Assembly (NCBI GenBank): GCA_903847405.1
Contig: CAINDP010000075.1
Location: 47,331 to 111,330, forward strand
DNA length: 64,000 nt
From: an uncultured Myxococcales bacterium
GTDB taxonomy: Bacteria; Myxococcota_A; UBA9042; DTJE01
Direction: 5' to 3'
A program made the translations under genes and the position numbers. Below the pieces are notes generated by a model that saw only the letters and a program-made list of their open reading frames with translations, searched no databases and was not told where the DNA came from. Of the stretch, positions 54,001 to 60,848 are shown piece by piece; the first letter of the stretch is position 1, and the number at the start of each line of letters is the position of its first letter.

Positions 54001-54327
54001 GTCGTCCTGGCACTGGTCGTCGAAGGTACAGGAATCGTTGTCGTCACAGGCCGTCCCCGGCACGCACGGCGGCGGCGGCGGCACGTCCTGGCCCGGGTCC
54101 ACGGCGGTTCCGTCCGGACCGGTGTCCCGGACGGTGGGAGTGTCGTCCTGCAGCCGGTCCTCGGGCACGGTCCCGTCGGCACCGTCCGCCGGTTCGACGT
54201 CCATCGTGGGGGGCAGGTCGTTCCCGGGGAGGTCCTTCGAGGCGGGCGATCCTCCGCCGCACCCCGCCAGGGCCAGCGCCGCGATGGCGAACGCAAGGCA
54301 TGCCAACAGGTTGCCGCGCTGACGCAT
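51001..54327 (-). CDS. CDDGN-repeat lipoprotein with a BPI/TULIP-like C-terminal half (paralogue)
   Basis: Predicted 1,108 residues, a clear paralogue of the next gene: lipobox LALAGC (Cys21 or near), spacer, cysteine-rich modules (about 88-489) and a C-terminal half beginning VIDYPPRAATL. Shared motifs include SFYHSTTWYPVNEA (here) against SYYFSSQWYPVDDT, GLEMFLGPEVWDDNDT against GLMMFLGPKVWDDSDR, LHDDFFNLIPYALFWGG, and a final FPIPEIDL. It has one extra disulfide insert (CRGDAG, CQIPGQTC) near 570-610. GAGGAGG precedes the ATG; the open frame extends upstream without support. Only 41 bp separate it from the second copy, which fits tandem duplication. Confidence 0.75.
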   Translation of the reverse strand: MRQRGNLLACLAFAIAALALAGCGGGSPASKDLPGNDLPPTMDVEPADGADGTVPEDRLQDDTPTVRDTGPDGTAVDPGQDVPPPPPCVPGTACDDNDSCTFDDQCQDDETCVGTLAEACDDGIDCTQDVCTTAADCTHATLPGWCLVEGLCFAEGAVDPARPCRSCVTALVQDDLIPDDNVACDDGNPCTSGDHCRAGACLSAPLDCDDRNACTRDACSSGTCTHENVEGPCEDGNICTVQDACAAGVCQGQALDCDDDNPCTADRCDGQFGCVHEFNTDPCDDGNICTSGDRCGLGICQSGADRLNCDDENACTDDGCVPTRPDGCVNIPNIAPCEDGDPCSLGDACRRGACQPGLDTLACDDLNPCTDDRCLRGVGCATVANTDPCDDGEPCFLNDVCKEGACAPGPTPLVCEDSNVCTDDSCEVGIGCINRPNADPCEDNNDCTMTDTCTAGVCIGQLLPGICDDGNDCTGDFCRPEGGCGHKGLPECRPGIVIDYPPRAATLNSYQTIAGADGLPIRDAAGRTKLGVRGHIEYPKPGLLVPFVTINGRDCAVSPIDNTFACRGDAGETLAGYAYTVNQGFNPIVVNAEDVGCQIPGQTCYSDHLVQSFYHSTTWYPVNEATPDKSMINNGLEMFLGPEVWDDNDTSTPDDIATILTLFVQNMDIGSLIQNPVTSGKFGWCSYRVNLNHIRFGQIAVDLVPTWGGLFFKATIPNFRVDIDVPISGFACPDFSGNASMSSITISATALLSMDANGNPQASVVNPDVVVSGLSVSLDGLWGFLLNWIIGFFEGTFTTMIETQFEAVLADQIGSAIADAISGLALDQTFALPAFLPGTNPLSLHIVAKPSILDFTPAGGTIGMKATILTPRGTPHSPLGSIGRASCLGAPEGALVFPKHGPLEIGLHDDFFNLIPYALFWGGGLNLPLDPAALGANVDLSAYGISEMTLQIDFLLPPILSACNPQGKLMLQCGDVSVLVNMKLFGTPVTMLMYASLNSEAKVFIQVGASGGNELALAISEPVFIDIEIASLSGGLVGAEDTLGKLIRDTAIPMVLKALSGNTLASFPIPEIDLHAIAPQLPAGSKIAIDIRELLRITGNTVVSGQIK

Positions 54328-54498
54328 TCCAGTCCTCCTCGACGAGGGACCCGGCTTGGAGCGCCTGGCCACCTGCGTGCCCGCCATCGCCCGCGTATAC
54401 GGATCCGCCGGAATTCTAGGGAATCGGGAGCATTCGCACAACCGAAGATTGCATTTCGGGTACGGCCGGAGGGGGAGCAACCCCGGGTCCAACCACGC

Positions 54499-54504
54499 TA
54501 TACT
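54499..54504 (+). promoter_or_regulatory. -10 element directly before the 54512 membrane-protein gene
   Basis: TATACT followed by GCGCCCG and the ATG, a gap of seven bases, so the transcript is probably leaderless. The 184-bp region between this gene and the divergent lipoprotein gene shows no other clear element. Confidence 0.45.
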
Positions 54505-54511
54505 GCGCCCG

Positions 54512-56686
54512 ATGAACGGTCTCCTGGAAACCCTCCCGGGCCTCGCGTGGACCGCGGCGATCAACGGACCGCTGGTATGGGGGGCGATCCTCCTTGCCGG
54601 CCGGCTCCCGTCCTCCCATGGGGCGGCGGATCGCGCCGCGGCGGCGATCGGGCTGTGGGTTGCCGGTGCAATCCTGTGCGGACTGGGGACCGCGACCCTG
54701 GGCGTGTTCGGCAGGCCCGGGCTGCTGGCGGCGTCGCTGGCCGTGGCGGCCGTCGCCGGGTTCGCCACGCGCGGGACCACTTCGATGCCGTGGCTCGCGG
54801 CGTTCGGCCGCGCCCTGAAACGCCGCGCGGCCGTGCATCCCTGGGAACTCCTCGCCGGACTGCCGGTCATGGCCGTCACGGTCCTGGCCGTCGCCTGGGC
54901 GGCCGGTCGCCCGCCGTTCGGTTTCGACGCCGTGAACTACCACATGGCCCTCGCCTGGGGCTTCGTGCATTCCGGGGGCCTGGGACCCACGGACTTCCCC
55001 GGGTGGATCGGGCACTTCGGCTGGTTCCCGGCGAACGGCGAGTTGTGGACGGCCTGGTGGCTGGCTGCGGCGGGTTCCGACCTGTGGATTCCCTTCGCCA
55101 ACCTCCCCTTCGCGGCCCTCCTGGTCCTGGCGACCTACGGCGCCGCCCGGGATCTGGGCGTCGGGCGGGGGGGCGCCGCGTCCCTGGCCGCCCTGGTCCT
55201 TTCCTTCCCCATGACGTTCCGGGCCCTGCCCGAGCCCTATGTCGAACTGGCCTACTGGGCGTGCCTGGCCGGCGCCCTGCGCTTCGCGCTGCTGGCGGCC
55301 CGGCCGCCTGCTCCTGCGTGCTCAGGCGGCGGCATTGTTCGACCGGGGGCGTTCGCCGTGGCCGCGGTCTTCGGGGGCCTGCTGGTGGGCACGAAGCCCC
55401 TGGGGGTCGTGCACCTGGCCCTGGTCCTGGGCGTGATGCTGGCGGCGTCCACGCGGCTGCCGGCCCGGGCCTGGGCGGTGCGCGCCGGCGTCCTGGCCGC
55501 GGCGGTCCTGGCCCTGGGAACCGCGTTCTACGTCCGGAACCTGGTCCTGACCGGCAACCCGCTGTACCCGATGCCCCTGCGGATCGGCGGCGTCGAGGTG
55601 TTTCCGGGCCTGGCCGACTGGGCGGACAACCTGAAGCGCACCGTCCTCTGGCCCCACCTGGGCATGCTGTGGACCACCGGCTTCCTCCCGGAGGCGCTGG
55701 TCGGCACGATCGAGCCGCCCAACGGGTCCTGGGGGTTCGGGGCGGGGGGCGTCCTGGCGCTGGCCCTGGGCGTGGCGACGACGCTGGCGCTGGCGGTCCG
55801 GGCAGCCATGGCGCCGTCACGTAATCGCCGCCGGAACCTGGCAATCGGGATCGCCGGGCTGCTGGCGGCCGGCTTCTACCTGGTGCTGCCGTGGTGCGGG
55901 CAGTTCCTGCAGGGAAACGTGCGCTTCGCCTGGCCGGCGGCCCTGCTTCTGGTCCTGGCGTCCGGGGCCCTGGCGGCCGACCTGGGGGTGCCCGATCGCG
56001 TCGTGGCGATCGCGGCGTTCCTGCTGCAGGCAGCCAACCTCCTGTTCGTGCGCCTGCCGATCGACACGCCGTCCCTGGTGCTGGCCGCGGGCCTCCCCCT
56101 GGGGGTCGTCGCGTGGATCCTCGCGCTGCGGTTCGCCGGCCGGAACCGCCCGGTCCGGGTCGCCGGCGCAAGCTTCCTCCTGCTCCTGCTGGCGGTCGGG
56201 TGCGCCGCCCTCCTGGACCCGGAACGCGCCGACACGGCACAGGCCTGGCGCCTGGCCGAAGGCGATACGGGCCCCCTGCCCTGGGCCCGGGAGCGCGCCG
56301 ACTGCGTCGCTGCGGTGCAGGCCGGCGTCCCCGGCGGAACTCTCGCCGTGACCCTGTCCCGTGCGACCTGGCACGCATTCCCGCTGGGCGCCCTGATCGG
56401 CCGGACGGGCGAACGCCGCCTGGTGTACGTGCCGATCGACACCGGACCCACGCCCCTCTTCGGGCCGTCACCGGATCGGGACCCGGGCGTCCCGGGCGAC
56501 GCCGACGCCTGGGCAGGCCGAATCGTGGAGGCCCGACCGGATGCGCTGGTGGTCCTGTCCGACCCTGAGGACGCCGTGACCGGCCAGGTGCCGCCCGAGG
56601 GCGACTGGGCCCGGAACCGGCCGGAACTGTTCCGACCCGTGGCCTCGACCCCCTACTGCGACGTGTTCCTGATCCGGCCGCGTTGA
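54512..56686 (+). CDS. Large multipass membrane protein, GT-C-like
   Basis: Predicted 724-residue inner-membrane protein with about twelve hydrophobic helices between residues 10 and 570 and a soluble C-terminal part (about 580-724). The loop after the third or fourth helix reads FGFDAVNYHMALAWGFVHSG and GHFGWFPANGELWTAWWL, which recalls mannosyl- or arabinosyl-transferase-like GT-C enzymes (an acidic residue just outside the membrane and a Tyr-His pair). No family signature is certain. The start has no Shine-Dalgarno site but a -10 element seven bases upstream. Confidence 0.6.
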   Translation: MNGLLETLPGLAWTAAINGPLVWGAILLAGRLPSSHGAADRAAAAIGLWVAGAILCGLGTATLGVFGRPGLLAASLAVAAVAGFATRGTTSMPWLAAFGRALKRRAAVHPWELLAGLPVMAVTVLAVAWAAGRPPFGFDAVNYHMALAWGFVHSGGLGPTDFPGWIGHFGWFPANGELWTAWWLAAAGSDLWIPFANLPFAALLVLATYGAARDLGVGRGGAASLAALVLSFPMTFRALPEPYVELAYWACLAGALRFALLAARPPAPACSGGGIVRPGAFAVAAVFGGLLVGTKPLGVVHLALVLGVMLAASTRLPARAWAVRAGVLAAAVLALGTAFYVRNLVLTGNPLYPMPLRIGGVEVFPGLADWADNLKRTVLWPHLGMLWTTGFLPEALVGTIEPPNGSWGFGAGGVLALALGVATTLALAVRAAMAPSRNRRRNLAIGIAGLLAAGFYLVLPWCGQFLQGNVRFAWPAALLLVLASGALAADLGVPDRVVAIAAFLLQAANLLFVRLPIDTPSLVLAAGLPLGVVAWILALRFAGRNRPVRVAGASFLLLLLAVGCAALLDPERADTAQAWRLAEGDTGPLPWARERADCVAAVQAGVPGGTLAVTLSRATWHAFPLGALIGRTGERRLVYVPIDTGPTPLFGPSPDRDPGVPGDADAWAGRIVEARPDALVVLSDPEDAVTGQVPPEGDWARNRPELFRPVASTPYCDVFLIRPR

Positions 56687-56693
56687 CGCCGGC

Positions 56694-56724
56694 TTGCCCC
56701 TTCGCCCCCGCCCTGCCCTACCAT
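56694..56724 (+). promoter_or_regulatory. Promoter of the Slt-type gene
   Basis: TTGCCC (56694-56699), 19-bp spacer, TACCAT (56719-56724). Only six bases separate the -10 from the ATG, again suggesting a leaderless message. It begins eight bases after the preceding stop codon. Confidence 0.4.
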
Positions 56725-56730
56725 CAGACC

Positions 56731-59073
56731 ATGAAGACCGGAATCAAGCCCCCGTTTTCCCCGTCCTGGACCCTCCTGGCGTTCGCCGCGCTGTGGATCG
56801 CCGCCGCAACGCCACGGGTCGCCCTGGCCGGGAAGGGCGTGGCGCCCCACGCACCCGCCGCGGCGCCGCTGTCGGTGGACGACCTGTCGCCGCAGTACCG
56901 CACGCCGGCGGCGCAGGCCGCCGCGGAACGTGCCGGCGCGGGCGACTGGGCTGGTGCGCGGACGGCCCTCCTGGCTCTGGCCGCGGACGGCCGCCTCCCC
57001 GAACAGCCCGAGCGGCTCCGCTTCCTGCTGGGGATGGCGTGCCTGAAGACGGGCGACCTGATCGGCGCCGCGGCCGTCCTGGACGGGCTGGAAGGCGAAC
57101 TCCCGCTGCTGGCGGACCGGATCCTGTGGATGCGCGGGACGGCGCTGGCGGGACTGGGCCGGGCTGCGGAGGCCGCCGAGGCGTTCGCCCGCGTGCCCGA
57201 AACCTCGCTGCTGGCGGCCCAGGCCCGGGATGCCCGTGCCGACGCCCTCCTGGCCGCGGGCAATGCCGCCGAGGCGGCCGGCCTGCTGCAGAAGGCCCTG
57301 GCCGTGACCGGGGATGCCGGGCTTGCGCACCGTCTGGCCGGGGCCCTCCAGGCGGCCGGGGACAAGGCCGGGGCGGAAAGAGCCCTGCGCACCGCGTTCG
57401 ATCGGGCGTCCTCCTCCGGGCGTCGGGCCCTGCGTGCGGCCCTCGAAGCCCTCGGGGCCGACCTCCCGCCCCCCAACGGCGAAGCCGACGCCCTGGAAGC
57501 AGCCCGGGACCTGCTGGACGCCCAGCGCAGCGAGGAAGCGGTCAAGGCGGCGGGCGCCCTGCTGGAAAGCGCCGACCCGACGGTGCGCTGCGAGGCGCGG
57601 AAGATCCGCGCCGGGGCGCTGAGCAAGCTGCGACGCCACCCCGAGGCGCTGGTGGACTACCGGGGCGCCCTGTCGGTCTGCCAGGACACCACCGACCTGG
57701 CCCGACTGCTGTTCAACGCGACCCGCAGCGCCTACCGGGCCGGCGAGACGTCCGAGGGCGATCGCACCGCGAATCGCCTGGCCGCCGAGTTCCCGACCGC
57801 GACCTTCAACGACGACGTCGCCGTCATGCGGGCCCGGCAGGCCATCGGCCGGGGCGACGCCGGCAGCGCGGACGCCCTGCTCCTGGCCTCGATCCGGGCC
57901 TGGCCGACCGGCGACATGGCGAACGAGTCCCGGTGGCTGCTGGCGTGGGCCGCCTGGACGTCGGGCGACCGGGCGCTGGCGGCACAACGCTGTCGCGACG
58001 GGCGGAAGGACGCGGGCGACGACCCCGACTATGGCTCCCGGTTCGCCTACTGGGAGGCCCGCGCGCTGCAGAAGGCCGGTCGGCGCAAGGAGGCCGACGC
58101 GGCCTTCGCGTCCACAGCGTCGTCCTACCCGATGACGTTCTATGCCGTCCTGGCGCTGGACCGGCTGGCGTCCCTGCGCCGTTCGACCCCCGAAGACGTC
58201 CTGAAGGAGGTGACGGTCGGTGCGGCGCGGCCCGGGCCGTTCTTCACGCCCTCCTCGCCGAGCGCCCTCGAGGAGGGCCCGGCGGCGCGAATCCTGTGGC
58301 TGGCCCGCACCGGGCTGCCGGATCTGGCCCGGGACGAGGCGATCGCGACCGCGGATCGGGACGGCGACGCGGGCTGGCTGGCGGCGATGCTGCTGGACGC
58401 GGCGGGCCTGTACACGCGGTCGCACCGCACCGCCGCGGCGCAACTGAAGGCGATGGGAGCGTTCTGGCCCGACGCCCGGACCGCGGGCTACATGCGCCTG
58501 GCCTGGCCCCGTCCGTTCAAGGACATCGTCGAGCGGGCGGCCCGGGAGTCCGCGGTCGACCCGATGCTGATCTGGGCGGTCATGCGGCAGGAAAGCGCCT
58601 TCGTCACCGGGGTCGAGTCCCGTGCGAACGCCATCGGCCTGATGCAGTTGATCCTGCCCACGGCCCGCAGCATGGCGAAGGTCCTGCGCCTGGAGGCGAC
58701 GCCCGAGACCCTGCGGCGCCCCGAGGTCAACGTGCGCCTGGGCGCGGCGTACCTGTCCCGACTGATTCGCGACCTGCACGAAACCCTGCTGGCGATCCCC
58801 GGGTACAACGCGGGCGGCGGCGCGATCGCGCGGAAACTGACCGAACTGCCCGGGGCGCCCCTGGACGAGGTCGTGGAGTCGATCGGAGCCACGGAAACCC
58901 GCGACTACGCCCGGAAGGTCTTCGAGAACTGGTCGGCCTACCGCTGGTTGTATGCGACGGGCAAGGACCGCCTGCCCCGGGTGTCGTTCGATCGTGGAAA
59001 GGCCGAAAAGGCCGCGAAACCCGCAAAGCCCGCAAAGCCCTCGAAGGCCAGCCGCGGAACTCGACGACGCTAG
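56731..59073 (+). CDS. Soluble lytic transglycosylase with TPR-like superhelix (Slt70-type)
   Basis: Predicted 780 residues: signal peptide (about 1-33), a long Ala-rich helical superhelix (about 50-590) and a C-terminal SLT domain (about 600-745). The catalytic Glu is in VMRQESAFVTGVESRANAIG, followed by LMQLILPTA and the YNAGGG motif. The fold and length match E. coli Slt70, which degrades uncross-linked glycan strands. A Lys/Pro/Ala-rich tail closes it. Its stop TAG and the stop of the convergent HD-GYP gene share the four bases CTAG (59070-59073). Confidence 0.9.
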   Translation: MKTGIKPPFSPSWTLLAFAALWIAAATPRVALAGKGVAPHAPAAAPLSVDDLSPQYRTPAAQAAAERAGAGDWAGARTALLALAADGRLPEQPERLRFLLGMACLKTGDLIGAAAVLDGLEGELPLLADRILWMRGTALAGLGRAAEAAEAFARVPETSLLAAQARDARADALLAAGNAAEAAGLLQKALAVTGDAGLAHRLAGALQAAGDKAGAERALRTAFDRASSSGRRALRAALEALGADLPPPNGEADALEAARDLLDAQRSEEAVKAAGALLESADPTVRCEARKIRAGALSKLRRHPEALVDYRGALSVCQDTTDLARLLFNATRSAYRAGETSEGDRTANRLAAEFPTATFNDDVAVMRARQAIGRGDAGSADALLLASIRAWPTGDMANESRWLLAWAAWTSGDRALAAQRCRDGRKDAGDDPDYGSRFAYWEARALQKAGRRKEADAAFASTASSYPMTFYAVLALDRLASLRRSTPEDVLKEVTVGAARPGPFFTPSSPSALEEGPAARILWLARTGLPDLARDEAIATADRDGDAGWLAAMLLDAAGLYTRSHRTAAAQLKAMGAFWPDARTAGYMRLAWPRPFKDIVERAARESAVDPMLIWAVMRQESAFVTGVESRANAIGLMQLILPTARSMAKVLRLEATPETLRRPEVNVRLGAAYLSRLIRDLHETLLAIPGYNAGGGAIARKLTELPGAPLDEVVESIGATETRDYARKVFENWSAYRWLYATGKDRLPRVSFDRGKAEKAAKPAKPAKPSKASRGTRRR

Positions 59074-60632
59074 CCCAGGGCGGGAACCGCCATCCGGTGC
59101 GCCAGGCAGTCCATTTCCAGCCTCACGCCGATCGTGGCCAGGAACGCACGAACGACGGCGGGGTCGAAGTGGTGGCCGGAGCCGTTCCGGATTTCGTTCA
59201 CGGCCACCGCCGAGTCCATGGCCTGGCGGTAGGGGCGGTCCGACGTCATCGCATCGTAGGCGTCGGCGACCGCGATGATGCGGGCGACCAGCGGAATCTC
59301 CTCGCCCTTCTGCCCTGACGGGTACCCGTTACCATCCCAGTGCTCGTGGTGGTGCAGGACGGATTCGAGGGCCTCGCGCAGGAAGCCCACCGGGTGCAGG
59401 ATGCTGTCGCCGATCACCGGGTGGCGCTCGATGATCGCCCGCTCCTCGTCATTCAGGCTGGCGGTCTTCAGCAGCACCGAGTCCCGCACGCCGATCTTGC
59501 CGATGTCGTGCAGCAGCGCGGCCTGCTCCAGGATCTCGATGTCGCGGGGCGACAACTCCATCAGCCGCGCGATTTCCGTTGCGTAGGTCCGCACGCGCTC
59601 GGAGTGCCCGTGGGTGTACGAGTCGCGCATTTCCAGGGCCTGGGCCAGCGCACGGATGGTCTGGTAGAAGGTCTTCCGGTTCGTTTCATGCAGCCGGGCA
59701 TTTTCGATCGCCGACGCCACCTGGTGGGCGAACGTCGCGAACAGTTCCAGGCTGGTCGGGTTGAAGGCGTGGGACTTGGGGCTTTCCGCCATGATGACGC
59801 CGACCACGCCCTTGGGCCCGTGGATCGGGGCGGCCATCTCGCAACGGGCGTCGGACAGGCCGGCCACGTGGTCGGGGTCGGCGGACACATCGGGGACCAG
59901 GATCGCTTCGCCCTGCTCCAGGCACCGCCACGCGACGCCCTTGCCGCGCGGGATGCGCAGCCCCGTGCCGACCCCCTCCCCGAAGCCGTAGTGGCCCCGG
60001 ACGATCAGTTCCTCGCCCTCCCACAGCAGCAGCGCGCACGAGCGGAAGAAGAGGGTCTGGCGGGCCAGTCCCATCGCGCCGTCGATCAGGCTGTCCAGAT
60101 CCGTGAAGGTCGCGATGCGCATCCCGATTTCGTTCAGGGCTGCCAGGTCCCGGGCCCGCGTCTGCAAACGGGCCGCATCGGCGCTGGCGCGCTCGACCAG
60201 GCGGGCGTTGTGCAGGGAGGCCGACACGTTCACGGCGAACAGGCCCAGGAGGTCCAGTTCCTCGGCGGTCAGCGCGTCGGTCCGCGCCAGGTCGGCCGCC
60301 AGGACGCCCACGGCCCCGTCGTCCGTCACCAGGGGAACGCCGACCCGCACGCCCTCCAGCACCGCGCACTGCAGCGTGGCCCGCTCGGACAGGGCGCGTC
60401 CCTCGATCCCCTCGCCCGGACGCAGGCACAACCGGACCGCGTCGGACGGCCGATACCCCCGGGACTTGAACATCCGCAGGACCCCGGCGTCCTCGTCCAG
60501 CAGCAGGATGGCGCAGGAGGTCAGCCCGAAGATGCGCTCGGCCCACCAGAGCCCCTTTTCGAGGACCCCGTCGACGGTGCGGTCCGACTCGAACTCGCTG
60601 CCCGCCGCGGAAATCAATCGGAGCGCACGCAT
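59070..60632 (-). CDS. GAF-GAF-HD-GYP signalling protein
   Basis: Predicted 520-residue cytoplasmic protein. Two GAF-type sensor domains (about 15-160 and 175-325) precede an HD-GYP phosphodiesterase domain (about 340-510) with LLHDIGKIGV, LHHHEHWDGNGYP and ADAYDAMTSDRPYR. HD-GYP domains hydrolyse cyclic-di-GMP (or cGAMP in some lineages). All metal ligands visible here appear intact, so it is likely active. The promoter -10 overlaps an upstream ATG (60659), so the later ATG at 60632 is the better start. The input ligand is unknown. Confidence 0.9.
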   Translation of the reverse strand: MRALRLISAAGSEFESDRTVDGVLEKGLWWAERIFGLTSCAILLLDEDAGVLRMFKSRGYRPSDAVRLCLRPGEGIEGRALSERATLQCAVLEGVRVGVPLVTDDGAVGVLAADLARTDALTAEELDLLGLFAVNVSASLHNARLVERASADAARLQTRARDLAALNEIGMRIATFTDLDSLIDGAMGLARQTLFFRSCALLLWEGEELIVRGHYGFGEGVGTGLRIPRGKGVAWRCLEQGEAILVPDVSADPDHVAGLSDARCEMAAPIHGPKGVVGVIMAESPKSHAFNPTSLELFATFAHQVASAIENARLHETNRKTFYQTIRALAQALEMRDSYTHGHSERVRTYATEIARLMELSPRDIEILEQAALLHDIGKIGVRDSVLLKTASLNDEERAIIERHPVIGDSILHPVGFLREALESVLHHHEHWDGNGYPSGQKGEEIPLVARIIAVADAYDAMTSDRPYRQAMDSAVAVNEIRNGSGHHFDPAVVRAFLATIGVRLEMDCLAHRMAVPALG

Positions 60633-60663
60633 GGTCCCATTCGCCCGGCAGTAAACCATCCGC

Positions 60664-60693
60664 ACGATAGCACCGCGCCCGCGGCCGCACCAA
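60664..60693 (-). promoter_or_regulatory. Promoter of the HD-GYP gene
   Basis: On the minus strand TTGGTG (60688-60693), 18-bp spacer, TATCGT (60664-60669). Predicted start of transcription is near 60657, just after an in-frame ATG at 60659, which favours translation from 60632. Confidence 0.35.
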
Positions 60694-60769
60694 GCAGACG
60701 ACCTGCGTCCGCGAAACCCCGGAGCCCAACCGCCATGCCACGTTGCAGACGCTTCGTAGACGCTCCGCG

Positions 60770-60799
60770 TTGACGTGCCGCGGGATCGTCGCGTATCCT
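60770..60799 (+). promoter_or_regulatory. Promoter of the nucleotidyltransferase-HD gene
   Basis: TTGACG (60770-60775), 18-bp spacer, TATCCT (60794-60799). The two hexamers are the same as in the rplC promoter. The leader to the ATG is about 43 bases and contains AAGGA eight bases before the start. Confidence 0.6.
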
Positions 60800-60848
60800 C
60801 GCTGGCCGCTTCCTCGGGGAGGCGGGGAACGACAGAAGGATCTTGCCG

